Assembly: GCF_002086635.1 (NCBI RefSeq)
Contig: NZ_MVHD01000003.1
Span: 62,001-126,000, forward strand
Direction of reading: 5' to 3'
Origin: Mycobacterium alsense
GTDB lineage: Bacteria > Actinomycetota > Actinomycetes > Mycobacteriales > Mycobacteriaceae
Length of the DNA stretch: 64,000 nt
Below are positions 22,447-31,980 of this stretch, piece after piece; the stretch's first letter is position 1, and every line of letters begins with the position of its first letter. The notes under the pieces are model-generated. The model saw only the letters and a program-made list of their open reading frames with translations, ran no database searches and was not told the origin of the DNA. The translations under genes were made by a program, and so were the position numbers.

Positions 22447-22504
22447 GCCGATTAGCCTACGTTCTCGCCGCTGAAAAGACGCGCAGCGGTGCCGCCAAAC
22501 CCCT

Positions 22505-24604
22505 TTATTCGCAGCTGGTGTCGGCGGCGTTGGTGACGGTCAGGTCGTCGGGCAGCTTGGTCGGGGTGCTCGCCGACCCGCGTTCTATCTGCATGTTGAT
22601 CGACGAGCCGGTGGGCACGGGGGTGGCGACCGCGTTGAAGTCCGGCCCCAGCACCACCTGAATGACCTGCCCATAACCCGAGACTCGCTGGACCCTCGCG
22701 TTGGCGAACGACGACGCCACCGTGGCGGCGGCCTGCTCGTTGCCGGGTGAGAACAACACCGTCGTGGTGTTCACCGGGCTCGGGTAGTCGTCCGGCGTCA
22801 TCACGTTGAAGCCGTTCCGCTTGAGCTGACGGGTCGCGGTGGCCGCGAGCCCGCTCTGCGCGGTCGCGTTGGATACCCGCACCGTGACCTCGCCGGGTGA
22901 GGTCGTCGTGACCTGCTGGTGCTGGGCCTCGGGGGTCGCGGCGGGGGCCGGCGACTTCCTGGTGGTCGGCGCCTTCTTGTTGGTGGTCGCCGTCGAGTTT
23001 TGCGAGGCCTCGCCCAAAGGCGCGGCGTTCTGGTCGTTTTCCTCGGGCAGCGGATCGTCGTTGATGATGGCGTCGAACAGCGCCCGCATGTCGGCCATCC
23101 GCGGCGGCTCGTCACCGTTTTGGTCCGTGACACCGGTGGGCACGGTCACGAACGTCATGTGCCCGGCCGCCATGCCCTGCAACGACCGACCCAGCTGGAC
23201 GAGGTCTTTGGTCTTGACGTTGTCGACGTAGGTGTCGCCGATGAACATGTTGACGACGTTGTTGAGCTTGTTGAGATCAAGCAGGGTGTCCTCGGAGATC
23301 AGCGACCGCAGCAGCGACGACAAGAACCGCTGCTGGCGCTTGATGCGGCCGTAATCGCCGTTGGTCTCGGTGGTGACCTGCCGGGCCCGCACGTAGTTCA
23401 AAGCGGTTGGTCCGTCGACGACTTGGCGTCCTGCGCGTTCCAGTACGGTGCCCAGTTCGTAGTCGTGCAGCGGCGTGCTGCTGCACACCTCGACGCCGCC
23501 CAGCGCCTCGACCATGCGCGCGAACCCGGCGAAGTCGACGGCGATGAAGCGGTTGATGTTCAAGCCGGACAGCTTTTGGATCACCTTCACCAGACACTTC
23601 GGCCCGCCGAAGGAGAACGCCGAGTTCAGCTTGGTCTCCGTGTAGACCATCCGGGGACCCCACGTCTTGGTCTTTTCGTCGAAGATGGGCCCATACTTGC
23701 CGGTGTTCGGATTCCACGCCTCGCACTGCAGCGGGGTGATCGCCAGGTCACGCGGGAATGACACCGCGACCACGCGTTTGCGGTTGGCCGGGATGTTGAC
23801 GAGCATGACCGTGTCCGACCGCGCCCCGCCGGCCTCGTCGGTGCTGCCGGCGCCCATGTCGGCGTTCTCCCCGGCACGCGAGTCGACGCCGACGATCAAG
23901 AAGTCTTCGTCGCCGTACTGCCCGTTGGGGTCGCGGACGTCGCTCGAGTTCGGGTCGAGCGCACTGATGATGTTGAGCCGGTGGTTCTTCGACGCGCTCC
24001 ACTGCCACGCGCCACCGGTCATGGCCAGCGCCAGCACGGCGAGGAAGGCCGCAAGGGACCGCCCGGCCAGCAGTATGGGCCGACGGCGGGACTCGGGTTC
24101 GGATTCGCCCTCGTCCGGCTCGTCCTCGCCGGCGCGGTCGGCTTGGTCGGCGTGGTCGAATTGGTCGAATTGGTCGAATTCGTCGAATTCGGCGTCGTCG
24201 TCGGCGGGATAGGCGGGGGCCTCGAGGTCGGCGGGCTCGGGGTCGGTGCGCAGCGAGTAGGCCGGGGTCTCGATGACCTGGGTGTCCCGCAGCGCGATGG
24301 CGACGTCCCCCGGCTCGTCGTCGGGGGCGACGTGACGATGGCGGGGCCGGGCGGTCGTGGGGGCTCCGACTTTGGCGATCAAATCGGCGACGGTGAGCGC
24401 GCCCCTGGCGTGGCTTCCCGTGCCCTCGGTGTCGCCGGCGGCGGGCGCGACGGGCTCGGGGGCCGCGGTCACCTGTTCGGCGTGCCAGCGGTGGACGCTG
24501 TGATCGGTCGGGGTCTGGGCGAACCGCTCCCAGGGAGCGGCGCCCAGTGTGGGCTGCGGGGTGCGCCGGTGGTCAAGAGTGGCGTCGGTGCCGCCATCAC
24601 TCAT
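22505..24604 (-). CDS. LytR-CpsA-Psr (LCP) family cell-wall ligase
   Basis: Equivalent to Rv0822c. Order: a cytoplasmic disordered N-terminus of ~175 residues with an acidic EFD/QFD repeat (140-150), one membrane helix (~177-200), an LCP catalytic domain ([19 protein letters not shown] through NYVRARQ and FLSSLLRSL), a Ser/Thr/Pro linker, and a LytR_C domain with [18 protein letters not shown] enzymes move polyprenyl-linked glycopolymers such as arabinogalactan onto peptidoglycan outside the membrane. At 699 aa it is one of the long mycobacterial members. Confidence 0.9.
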   Translation of the reverse strand: MSDGGTDATLDHRRTPQPTLGAAPWERFAQTPTDHSVHRWHAEQVTAAPEPVAPAAGDTEGTGSHARGALTVADLIAKVGAPTTARPRHRHVAPDDEPGDVAIALRDTQVIETPAYSLRTDPEPADLEAPAYPADDDAEFDEFDQFDQFDHADQADRAGEDEPDEGESEPESRRRPILLAGRSLAAFLAVLALAMTGGAWQWSASKNHRLNIISALDPNSSDVRDPNGQYGDEDFLIVGVDSRAGENADMGAGSTDEAGGARSDTVMLVNIPANRKRVVAVSFPRDLAITPLQCEAWNPNTGKYGPIFDEKTKTWGPRMVYTETKLNSAFSFGGPKCLVKVIQKLSGLNINRFIAVDFAGFARMVEALGGVEVCSSTPLHDYELGTVLERAGRQVVDGPTALNYVRARQVTTETNGDYGRIKRQQRFLSSLLRSLISEDTLLDLNKLNNVVNMFIGDTYVDNVKTKDLVQLGRSLQGMAAGHMTFVTVPTGVTDQNGDEPPRMADMRALFDAIINDDPLPEENDQNAAPLGEASQNSTATTNKKAPTTRKSPAPAATPEAQHQQVTTTSPGEVTVRVSNATAQSGLAATATRQLKRNGFNVMTPDDYPSPVNTTTVLFSPGNEQAAATVASSFANARVQRVSGYGQVIQVVLGPDFNAVATPVPTGSSINMQIERGSASTPTKLPDDLTVTNAADTSCE

Positions 24605-24788
24605 GTCCTATCGGCCTCCAAAGCTCTCACGCATCCGTGATGCGATGTGCAGGGCTAGCCGTCGCACAGTGTCAGTACAGCGTCAGCGCGGTGCCGCCGT
24701 CGGTAGCGCTTCGCCGCCGAAGCGCAATGCAGCAAGGTCCACATCGTACTGAGTTGTCGGCCCGGAAGCGATTTCGAGTAGGTAAACC

Positions 24789-25922
24789 TCAGCCGCCCGA
24801 GTGCATGACGTCCGCCCCGGCCGGCACCGTGCAGTCGTCCGGGTCGGCCAGCCAGCCTTCGGGAAGGGCCACGCGGGCGGGCGACCCCTGGCGCCCCCGC
24901 GGGCCGGTGGCCGCGTCGGGGAAGGCGACGGCGCCGTCCAGCCGGTCGAGCAGGCGGTCGAGTTCGTCGAGCGTCGAGACCATCGCGAGCGCGCGCCGCA
25001 GATCGGAGCCCGCGGGAAAGCCGTGCAGGTACCAGGCGATGTGCTTGCGGATGTCGCGCATGCCCTTGTCCTCGCCGAAATGTCCGGCGAGGAGCCGTCC
25101 GTGCCGGCGCACGATGTCGGCGATTTCGCCCAGCGTCGGCGGGTTCGGCGCGGGCGTGCCGGTGAAGGCCGCCGACAGCTCGGCGAACAGCCAGGGCCGG
25201 CCCAGGCAGCCACGCCCGATGACCACCCCGTCGCACCCTGTGCTGGCCATCATGGCGAGCGCGTCGCTGGCGTCGTAGATGTCGCCGTTGCCCAGCACCG
25301 GGATCGTGCGCACCTGCTGCTTGAGGGCCGCGATCTGTTCCCAGTCGGCGGTCCCGGAATACCGTTGCGCCGCCGTCCGGGCGTGCAGGGCCACCGCGGC
25401 GGCGCCCTCGGCCTCGGCGATGCGGCCGGCGTCGAGGTGCGTGTGGTGCTCGTCGTCGATGCCGATGCGGAACTTGACGGTCACCGGTATCCGGGTGCCC
25501 TCGGTGGCCCGCACTGCCGCGGCGACGATCTGCCCGAACAGCCGCCGCTTGTAGGGCAGCGCCGCCCCGCCGCCGCGCTTGGTGACCTTTGGCACCGGGC
25601 AGCCGAAGTTCATGTCGATGTGATCGGCCAGGCCCTCGTTCGCGATCATCCTGGCGGCCGCGTAGGTGGTGGCCGGGTCGACGGCGTAGAGCTGCAGCGA
25701 GCGCGGCGACTCGTCGGGGGAGAACGTCGTCATGTGCATGGTGACCGGATGACGCTCGACGAGCGCACGCGCGGTGACCATTTCGCAGACGTAGAGCCCG
25801 CTGACCGTGCCGACCCTGGACAGTTCCAGCTCGCGGCACAGCGTCCGGAATGCGACATTGGTGACGCCAGCCATCGGCGCCAGCACCACAGGGCTGGCGA
25901 GCGTGATCGGACCGATGCGCAA
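24789..25922 (-). CDS. dus: tRNA-dihydrouridine synthase
   Basis: A 377-residue FMN TIM-barrel, equivalent to Rv0823c. It reduces uridines in the tRNA D-arm. MAGVTNVAFR, the catalytic Cys in NFGCPVPK, and GNGDIYDASDAL are present. The start TTG at 25922 gives LRIGPITLASP as in homologues and follows desA1 by 17 bases. The apparent 733-codon frame running to 26990 is only an absence of stops across desA1. Confidence 0.9.
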   Translation of the reverse strand: MRIGPITLASPVVLAPMAGVTNVAFRTLCRELELSRVGTVSGLYVCEMVTARALVERHPVTMHMTTFSPDESPRSLQLYAVDPATTYAAARMIANEGLADHIDMNFGCPVPKVTKRGGGAALPYKRRLFGQIVAAAVRATEGTRIPVTVKFRIGIDDEHHTHLDAGRIAEAEGAAAVALHARTAAQRYSGTADWEQIAALKQQVRTIPVLGNGDIYDASDALAMMASTGCDGVVIGRGCLGRPWLFAELSAAFTGTPAPNPPTLGEIADIVRRHGRLLAGHFGEDKGMRDIRKHIAWYLHGFPAGSDLRRALAMVSTLDELDRLLDRLDGAVAFPDAATGPRGRQGSPARVALPEGWLADPDDCTVPAGADVMHSGG

Positions 25923-25939
25923 CTTCGTTCCGCGCCGGA

Positions 25940-26956
25940 CTACCGGCGGCTCATCGCCAGCTTGCCCGCGGTCTTGTGCAGCTCGTACGCGGTCACCTTC
26001 TTGCCGGTGCGCGCTTCCCGCTCGAGTTGGCGCCGCTTGGAAATCTCGAACTTGTCGCAGGCCATCTCGAGTTCCTTGACCAGCCGGGCGAGGTCGTCGC
26101 GCAGCCGGGCTCCCTCGCCGGTGAAGTCCTCGCGCTCGAAGATGCGCCACTTCTTCAGGATCGGCATGACCACGTCGTCCAGGTGGATGCGCGGGTCGTA
26201 GACGCCCCCGACGGCGATGACGACGGCCTTGCGCCGGAACTCGGGCACCTGGAAACCGGGCATCTGGAAGTGGCTCAGGATCAGGTGCAGCGACTTCATC
26301 GCCTGGTTGGGGGCGAGGTCGAACGCGGCCTCGCTGACGTCGCGGTAGAAGATCATGTGCAGGTTCTCGTCGGCCGAGATCTTCGCCATCAGCTGGTCGG
26401 CCACGGGGTCGTTGCAGGCCTTTCCGGTGTTGCGGTGGGAGATCCGGGTGGCGAGTTCCTGGAAGCTGACGTAAAGCACCGAGTCGGTCAGGCTCTCGGC
26501 GAAGTACTGCCCCTGGTGGTTCTGGCCGGGGCTGAAGCCCCGGTTGACCACCTCGATGCGCAGCTTCTCCAGCTCCACGGGGTCGACGGCACGCGTCACC
26601 ACCAGGTAGTCGCGCAGGGCGATGCCGTGCCGGTTCTCCTCGGCCGTCCAGCGGTTCACCCACTGCCCCCACGCGCCGTCCATGCCCATGTTCATCGCGA
26701 TCTCGCGGTGATACGACGGAAGGTTGTCCTCGGTGACGAGGTTCTGCACCATCGCCACCTGGGCGACGTCGGAAAGCTTGCTCTGCTCGGGGTCCCAATC
26801 CTGGCCCCCCAGCGCGTAGTAGTTCTTGCCGTCCGACCACGGGATGTAGTCGTGCGGGTTCCACGGTTTGTGCATGCTGAGGTGGCGGTTGAGGTTCTTT
26901 TCCACCACAGGCTCGAGTTCGTGCAGTAGCTGTAGGTCGGTCAGCCCTGCTGACAT
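25940..26956 (-). CDS. desA1: Acyl-ACP desaturase DesA1
   Basis: A 338-residue diiron desaturase, equivalent to Rv0824c, needed for mycolic-acid synthesis. Iron ligands are visible as two ExxH motifs, AEENRHG and ADENLHM, with the outer Glu residues in the four-helix core. The start MSAGLTDLQLL is preceded by GGAGG. The dus gene follows directly, so they form an operon. Confidence 0.94.
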   Translation of the reverse strand: MSAGLTDLQLLHELEPVVEKNLNRHLSMHKPWNPHDYIPWSDGKNYYALGGQDWDPEQSKLSDVAQVAMVQNLVTEDNLPSYHREIAMNMGMDGAWGQWVNRWTAEENRHGIALRDYLVVTRAVDPVELEKLRIEVVNRGFSPGQNHQGQYFAESLTDSVLYVSFQELATRISHRNTGKACNDPVADQLMAKISADENLHMIFYRDVSEAAFDLAPNQAMKSLHLILSHFQMPGFQVPEFRRKAVVIAVGGVYDPRIHLDDVVMPILKKWRIFEREDFTGEGARLRDDLARLVKELEMACDKFEISKRRQLEREARTGKKVTAYELHKTAGKLAMSRR

Positions 26957-27102
26957 AAAGCCTCCAGTTATCTGTGTCTGCGGGTAGCACTCAATATATC
27001 TGTGTCCACCGGTTGCATCAAGTTTCTTCAGGGCGCGCCAGGTCACAAATCGGATGGCGCATGCGAGCGCGAACAGGCGGCTTTTCGGCCGAGACGAGGG
27101 TG

Positions 27103-27708
27103 TTACCCCTGGTCGGCGGGCGCCACGTACGGCGCCGCGGCCGTGAACAGCATGTTGACGCAGTAGTCGATGAACTGCTTCCGGGTCGCCCCGAGCTGGC
27201 CGTTGAGGTAGGCGGTGAACAGGCTCGTCAGGCCGCCGACCAGACTGGTGGCGATCATCTTCTGCAGCACCGAATCGCCGATCCGGGACAGCTTGCGCTG
27301 CAGCAGGTCGATGAAGTTGGGCATCCACTCCGCGCCCGACTGGGTCAATACCGGTTCCACCGCCGGCGCCAGGAGCAGCACCCGCCCGCGGACGGGGTCG
27401 TCGACCATCAGCTCGACGAACTGCTCGACGGCTTCGCGCGGCGTCTTGGCCGAGGTCAGGGTGTTCATCGCCCGCGTGCACACCTCGTCGTAGACCGCGC
27501 GCACGAATTCGTCGCGGTCAGAAAAGCTTTCATAGAAGTAGCGCTCCGTGAGGGCGGCCTTGCGGCACACCGCCCGGACGGTCAGCGCGGGACCGCGGTC
27601 ACTGCCAAGCAACTGCACCCCGGCGGTGAGGAGGTTGTCGCGGCGGAGAGCGGAACGACTCTCGAGGGGGACGCCGGTCCAACGGCCCCGTCGTTGACCG
27701 GTTGGCAC
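27103..27708 (-). CDS. TetR-family transcription regulator
   Basis: A 201-residue regulator in the place of Rv0825c. The N-terminal HTH is around ALTVRAVCRKAALTERYFYESF, and the rest is a helical ligand/dimer domain. The GTG start sits only 2 bases after AGGAGGG, which is tight; a later start is possible. It is divergent from the DUF2236 gene with 68 bases between, and so may control it. Ligand unknown. Confidence 0.85.
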   Translation of the reverse strand: MPTGQRRGRWTGVPLESRSALRRDNLLTAGVQLLGSDRGPALTVRAVCRKAALTERYFYESFSDRDEFVRAVYDEVCTRAMNTLTSAKTPREAVEQFVELMVDDPVRGRVLLLAPAVEPVLTQSGAEWMPNFIDLLQRKLSRIGDSVLQKMIATSLVGGLTSLFTAYLNGQLGATRKQFIDYCVNMLFTAAAPYVAPADQG

Positions 27709-27776
27709 ATCCCTCCTAAGCTAAAAACTGACAACGCACGTAGTCAAAATTGCCGATACTCACCAGGAATCTAATA

Positions 27777-28790
27777 GTGACCCAAGATACGTCCGCAGCC
27801 CGCCCCCTGACCAGCGCCGGACCTGACGACGTGGCTCCCGGGTGCCCGGTGTCGCCGCTGGGCTACGCCGCTCCGCCGACCCCGCTCGGCCCCGAATCGC
27901 TGACGTGGCGCTACTTCGGGGACTGGCGCGGCCTGTTGCAGGGGCCGTGGGCCGGGTCCATGCAGAACATGCATCCGCAACTGGGCGCGGCGGTGATGGA
28001 TCACTCGACGTTTTTCCGGGAGCGCTGGCCGCGGCTGCTCCGCTCGTTGTACCCGATCGGCGGGGTGGTCTTCGACGGCGACCGCGCCCCGGTCACCGGT
28101 GCCGAGGTGCGCGACTACCACACCGACATCAAGGGCGTCGACGAACAAGGCCGGCGCTACCACGCGCTGAATCCCGACGTCTTCTACTGGGCGCATGCCA
28201 CCTTCTTCGTCGGCACAATCCATGTGGCCGAACGGTTTTGCGGCGGGCTGACCGAGGCGCAGCGGCGCCAGCTCTTCGACGAGCATGTCGAGTGGTACCG
28301 CATGTACGGCATGAGCATGAGACCGGTCCCCGCGTCCTGGGAAGACTTTCAGCTCTACTGGGATCACATGTGCCGCAATGTTTTGGAGAACAATTGGTCC
28401 GCCCGCGCGGTCCTCGACCTGACCGAGCTTCCCAAACCGCCGTTCGCGCAAGGGCTTCCGGATTGGTTCTGGGCGGCGCAGCGAAAGCTGCTGAACCCGT
28501 TCTTCGTGTGGCTCACCGTCGGGCTCTACGATCCGCCGGTCCGCGAACTGATGGGCTACACGTGGTCGCGCCGCGACGAATGGCTGCACCGCCGTTTCGG
28601 CGACTTGGTCCGTCTCGTCTTCGCCTGCGTGCCAAGGCGATACCGTAAACACCCGCGGGCTCGTGCCGGCTGGGATCGGGTTACCGGGCGTATTCCGGCC
28701 GACGCGCCCCTGGTGCAGACGCCGGCGCGCAACCTGCCACCGATCGACGAGCGCGACAACCCGAAGCACTACTGCCCGAAGGTTTCCTAG
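27777..28790 (+). CDS. DUF2236 (MpaB/latex-clearing-like) oxygenase family protein
   Basis: Equivalent to Rv0826, 337 aa. It belongs to the DUF2236/MpaB family that includes rubber oxygenases with b-type heme. Conserved parts are YHTDIKGVDEQGRRYHALN and FYWAHATFF, whose His residues could bind heme. The start GTG at 27777 follows AGGAA. It is divergently paired with a TetR gene. Confidence 0.82.
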   Translation: MTQDTSAARPLTSAGPDDVAPGCPVSPLGYAAPPTPLGPESLTWRYFGDWRGLLQGPWAGSMQNMHPQLGAAVMDHSTFFRERWPRLLRSLYPIGGVVFDGDRAPVTGAEVRDYHTDIKGVDEQGRRYHALNPDVFYWAHATFFVGTIHVAERFCGGLTEAQRRQLFDEHVEWYRMYGMSMRPVPASWEDFQLYWDHMCRNVLENNWSARAVLDLTELPKPPFAQGLPDWFWAAQRKLLNPFFVWLTVGLYDPPVRELMGYTWSRRDEWLHRRFGDLVRLVFACVPRRYRKHPRARAGWDRVTGRIPADAPLVQTPARNLPPIDERDNPKHYCPKVS

Positions 28791-28820
28791 CCCGCCGGCT
28801 CCCGGGCACGACGCGTTGGC

Positions 28821-29024
28821 TCACCCGTGGGAGTGGGCGTGCACACCCTCGAGATCCGACTGGTGCACGTGCTGGTGGGTGTGCTCGGTTCCGTCGTCGT
28901 GGGTGTGGGAGTGCACGTGCGCGACGTGGTCGTGCTCATGCGTGGTGTGCGCGTGTGAGTGGGTCCCGTCGGCGTGTTGGTGTTCGTGCGCGTGGGGCGC
29001 CTCGTGGCTGTGCTGTTCGGTCAT
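28821..29024 (-). CDS. Histidine-rich small metal-binding protein
   Basis: A 67-residue protein with about one third His, arranged as HxH and HxHxH with Asp, Glu and Thr between (HSHEAPHAHEHQH at the start). There is no signal peptide or membrane helix. GGAGGG lies 7 bases before the ATG. It follows kmtR by 39 bases on the same strand. His-rich proteins of this type store or chaperone nickel, cobalt or zinc; here, next to a Ni/Co sensor, nickel or cobalt buffering is the likely role (inference). Confidence 0.75.
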   Translation of the reverse strand: MTEQHSHEAPHAHEHQHADGTHSHAHTTHEHDHVAHVHSHTHDDGTEHTHQHVHQSDLEGVHAHSHG

Positions 29025-29063
29025 GACTTCACCCTCCGTTGTGAAATGCGTTGTGATTCTTGA

Positions 29064-29429
29064 CTACTCGGCCGCCTTCAGCCCACGCTCGCCACGGTGG
29101 TGCGGCGGAACGCCGGGGCCGGCGTGCTCGGCGTTGCGGACGGCGTCGATGACGAGCTGGCGGACGTGGTCGTTCTCCAGGCTGTAGAAGATGGTCGTTC
29201 CGTTCCGGCGCGTGCGGACCAGGCGCGCCATCCGCAGCTTCGCCAGGTGCTGGGAAACCGACGGCGCGGGCTTTCCGACATGCTCGGCGAGTTCGTTGAC
29301 CGACATCTCGCTATGCGTCAGCGACCAGAGCACCTGCACGCGGGTGGCGTCGGCGAGCATCCGGAACACCTCGACGACGAGGCTGGCCTGATCGTCGGGC
29401 AGACGGCTTTCACCATTATCTGCATGCAT
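29064..29429 (-). CDS. kmtR: Ni(II)/Co(II)-sensing ArsR-SmtB repressor KmtR
   Basis: A 121-residue winged-helix repressor equivalent to Rv0827c. With this start, the residues reported as the KmtR metal site are all present at the reported numbers: His88, Glu101, His102, His110 and His111. The DNA-binding helix is APSVSQHLAKLRMA. Metal binding releases DNA and allows efflux gene expression. The start codon lies within a palindrome, which suggests self-repression and leaderless or near-leaderless initiation. Confidence 0.9.
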   Translation of the reverse strand: MHADNGESRLPDDQASLVVEVFRMLADATRVQVLWSLTHSEMSVNELAEHVGKPAPSVSQHLAKLRMARLVRTRRNGTTIFYSLENDHVRQLVIDAVRNAEHAGPGVPPHHRGERGLKAAE

Positions 29430-29437
29430 ATGCAGAT
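29418..29437. promoter_or_regulatory. Palindromic operator over the kmtR start codon
   Basis: ATCTGCAT and ATGCAGAT form perfect 8-base arms around a 4-base centre, covering the kmtR start. An AT-rich imperfect palindrome of this kind is the usual ArsR-family site, and KmtR is known to regulate itself. Confidence 0.6.
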
Positions 29438-29538
29438 ACTAGCGAACGAGCGGCGCCCCTGCAATGCCGTCCGGCCTTCGCCGTGGGAAGTCGGTCGCAG
29501 GGCCGGAGGTAGTCCCGCACGAACGGCGGTGACGCTGT

Positions 29539-29556
29539 GATAGTAACTAGACTATC
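29539..29556. promoter_or_regulatory. Inverted repeat upstream of the methyltransferase gene
   Basis: GATAGT and ACTATC are separated by 6 bases, about 30 bases before the next start. It is a possible operator; no regulator is assigned. Confidence 0.35.
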
Positions 29557-29586
29557 TATATTTTTGGTCCGAGTGAGGGGAAGGCG

Positions 29587-30486
29587 ATGGCGCGCACCGA
29601 GGGCGATCGTTGGGATCTGGCCACGAGCGTCGGCGCGACGGCGACGATGGTCGCCGCCCAGCGGGCCCTGTCGAACGACGCGAAGTTGATCGACGACCCC
29701 TACGCGGCGCCGCTGGTGCGCGCGGTCGGCATCGACGTCTACGTCCGGCTGGTCAACGGCCAGATTCCGGTCGGCGGGGAAACGGAGTTCGATCCCCGTC
29801 GGATGGCGCGGGGGATGGCCTGCCGCACCAGGTTCTACGACGAATTCTTCCTGGAGGCGGCGCACAGCGGCATCCAACAGGCGGTCATCCTCGCAGCGGG
29901 TCTCGACGCGCGTGCCTACCGCCTGCCATGGCCGGCCGGCACGGTCGTCTACGAGGTCGACATGCCGGAGGTAATCGAGTTCAAGACGCTGACGCTGCGC
30001 GAACTGGGCGCCGAGCCGACGGCCGAGCGGCGCACCGTCGCCGTCGACCTGCGCGACGACTGGGCCGGCGCGCTGCGGGCCGCGGGCTTCGATCCCCAGG
30101 CCCCCGCGGCGTGGAGCGCCGAGGGACTATTGGTGTACCTGCCCGACGAAGCCCAGGACGCGCTGTTCGACAACGTCACCGCGCTGAGCGCCCCCGGCAG
30201 CCACCTGGCATTCGAATTCGTGCCGGACACCGCCGTTTTCGCCGACCGGCGCTGGCGCGAACACCACGAGCGGATGAGCGAACTCGGGTTCGAGATCGAC
30301 TTCAACGACCTCGTCTACCACGGCCACCGCAGCCACATCCTCGACTACCTGGCCGAGCGGGGCTGGCGGACGTCGCCGCGGACCGTCAGGGAGTTGCACG
30401 CGGCCAACGGCTTCGTGTACCCGGACGACGAGGTCGCCGAGGCCTTCGCCGACGTGACCTACAGCGGCGCCGTGCTTACCGGCTGA
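29587..30486 (+). CDS. SAM-dependent methyltransferase, LCMT-like mycobacterial family
   Basis: A 299-residue member of the expanded mycobacterial methyltransferase family (TIGR00027), equivalent to Rv0830. It starts [19 protein letters not shown] and has [14 protein letters not shown] as the SAM-binding loop and [12 protein letters not shown] as the acidic strand. Substrates are unknown for the family. GAGGGGAAGG lies just before the ATG. Its end overlaps the convergent downstream gene by 11 bases. Confidence 0.9.
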   Translation: MARTEGDRWDLATSVGATATMVAAQRALSNDAKLIDDPYAAPLVRAVGIDVYVRLVNGQIPVGGETEFDPRRMARGMACRTRFYDEFFLEAAHSGIQQAVILAAGLDARAYRLPWPAGTVVYEVDMPEVIEFKTLTLRELGAEPTAERRTVAVDLRDDWAGALRAAGFDPQAPAAWSAEGLLVYLPDEAQDALFDNVTALSAPGSHLAFEFVPDTAVFADRRWREHHERMSELGFEIDFNDLVYHGHRSHILDYLAERGWRTSPRTVRELHAANGFVYPDDEVAEAFADVTYSGAVLTG

Positions 30487-31273
30487 GCAGGTCGTCCTTC
30501 AGGCGGGTGGTGAGCATCTCCTGGAACACCGTGCGAGCGGGGTCGTACAGATCCTGGAAGGTCGTCAGCACCGCGTTCCGCTCGTACTCGGGGATGGCCC
30601 CGGTCGGCGTCCAGAAGCTGTCGATGTCCATCAAAAAGAACGGCCCCTGCGCCGCCGGCATCGTGCGGCGCAGGTGGTAACTCGCGTCCAGCGCCTGGCC
30701 GACGCCCGGGCCGTACCGGACGATCATCGACTTGCCGGGGTTGGCCTCGCGGTAGACCGCGGCGCCCTGCCATTCGGTCAGGGCAAGGCCGGCCGGAGCG
30801 ATGCGTTGCGGTCCGAGCAGCGGCTCGGCGATCCAGTTGCTCCACTCGATCCGGCCGTCCACGCCCTGCGGGACGCGGATTTCCAGGACATAGCGCAGGC
30901 CGAGCCGCTCCACTCCCACGATCGACGAGAACTCCGAGCGCGCGTCGATGACTCGCATCGCGACGTCCACCAGTGCCTCGAAGTTGCTGTACGCGGTCGT
31001 CTCGATGACGACGGCCTGGGTCTTCATCGAGGCGGCCAGCGTGTTGTCTCGGTTGACGTAGCGGACGAAACGCTCGGCGGCCGGCTGCGGCTGCCCGCCG
31101 GCGCCCATCGCCCACGCCACGTCCTGCGCCTGGCGTTCGATGGGCAGTAGGTCGGCGAGCAGCCGTCTCAGCTCCGCGCTCGATGTCTCGGTGAGGGAAT
31201 CCGTTGCTGGGTGACGGATTTCCATCGTTACCAGGGCTACTGGCGCATTGGGGTAAGCCGCATCGACACTCAT
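30476..31273 (-). CDS. TIGR04255 family protein
   Basis: A 265-residue protein equivalent to Rv0831c. It begins [20 protein letters not shown], the conserved opening of the TIGR04255 family, which is found scattered in bacteria and has no known activity. The ATG at 31273 is chosen on that match. It lies next to the tRNA cluster. Confidence 0.8.
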   Translation of the reverse strand: MSVDAAYPNAPVALVTMEIRHPATDSLTETSSAELRRLLADLLPIERQAQDVAWAMGAGGQPQPAAERFVRYVNRDNTLAASMKTQAVVIETTAYSNFEALVDVAMRVIDARSEFSSIVGVERLGLRYVLEIRVPQGVDGRIEWSNWIAEPLLGPQRIAPAGLALTEWQGAAVYREANPGKSMIVRYGPGVGQALDASYHLRRTMPAAQGPFFLMDIDSFWTPTGAIPEYERNAVLTTFQDLYDPARTVFQEMLTTRLKDDLLSR

Positions 31274-31424
31274 CTTGCGAAGCATAGCCAAGGCCCTTGC
31301 GGGCCAAACCGCCGCCATACCGTGCGCCGGCCGGCGGATGTAGCGGGACGCCGGGTCGCCCGCATCACCCGAGGTGATGGGCCCGACATAGGGGCCTCGC
31401 GGCGCCCTTTGAGCGCGTGTCGAG

Positions 31425-31497
31425 TGCCCCCACTAGGACTCGAACCTAGGACCTGCGGATTAAAAGTCCGTAGCTCTACCAACTGAGCTATAGGGGC
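31425..31497 (-). tRNA. tRNA-Lys(UUU)
   Basis: A 73-base cloverleaf on the minus strand with acceptor GCCCCTA, anticodon loop CTTTTAA (anticodon TTT), T-loop TTCGAGT and discriminator A. CCA is not encoded. Confidence 0.96.
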
Positions 31498-31663
31498 GCG
31501 GATGTCAGGATACTGTGCCGACGGCGGCCCCCGAAGGCCGCCCGAGCGCCGCCCGAGCGCCGTCCCCGGGGCGCTCGTTTGAGGATTTGGCCTGCGGTGA
31601 CCTAAGCTGGCGTGGCTCCCAACGGCAACTCCGTTGCGAGTACCCCGGAGAGATTCGGTTCTG

Positions 31664-31736
31664 GCCCCCTTCGTCTAGCGGCCTAGGACGCCGCCCTTTC
31701 AAGGCGGTAGCGCGGGTTCGAATCCCGTAGGGGGTA
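31664..31736 (+). tRNA. tRNA-Glu(UUC)
   Basis: A 73-base cloverleaf: acceptor GCCCCCT pairing with AGGGGGT, anticodon stem CCGCC/GGCGG around CTTTCAA, T-loop TTCGAAT. Confidence 0.96.
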
Positions 31737-31768
31737 CCTGCGACGCGGTGACGCGGAGCAACAAGTGA

Positions 31769-31842
31769 GGCCCTGTGGCGCAGTTGGTTAGCGCGCCGCC
31801 CTGTCACGGCGGAGGTCGCGGGTTCGAGTCCCGTCAGGGTCG
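31769..31842 (+). tRNA. tRNA-Asp(GUC)
   Basis: Acceptor GGCCCTG pairs with CAGGGTC, anticodon stem CCGCC/GGCGG around CTGTCAC, T-loop TTCGAGT, discriminator G. A CCA is encoded at 31843-31845. Confidence 0.96.
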
Positions 31843-31871
31843 CCAGCACGGCGAGGCACTTGCTGCCTTCC

Positions 31872-31948
31872 GGCCAGGTAGCTCAGTCGGTACGAGCGTC
31901 CGCCTGAAAAGCGGAAGGTCGCCGGTTCGATCCCGGCCCTGGCCACCA
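31872..31948 (+). tRNA. tRNA-Phe(GAA), AICE insertion target
   Basis: Acceptor GGCCAGG pairs with CCTGGCC, anticodon stem TCCGC/GCGGA around CTGAAAA, T-stem GCCGG/CCGGC; CCA is encoded at 31946-31948. Its last 51 bases (31897-31947) recur at 52039-52089 with two changes that keep T-stem pairing. The 3' half therefore probably came in with the integrated element and rebuilt a working tRNA. Confidence 0.96.
31897..31947 (+). repeat. attL (tRNA-Phe 3' half)
   Basis: This 51-base segment covers the tRNA anticodon arm to the acceptor end and matches 52039-52089 at 49 of 51 positions. The first 25 bases are identical and probably contain the crossover. Confidence 0.9.
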
Positions 31949-31980
31949 GGTCTGATCTGCATGGACACGGTTTCTGCACT

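Noticed and set aside
24789..26990. A 733-codon minus-strand frame that looks like a fusion with Dus
   Set aside because: Only the last 377 codons are Dus; the rest is stop-free antiphase of desA1, whose own frame is the clear gene.
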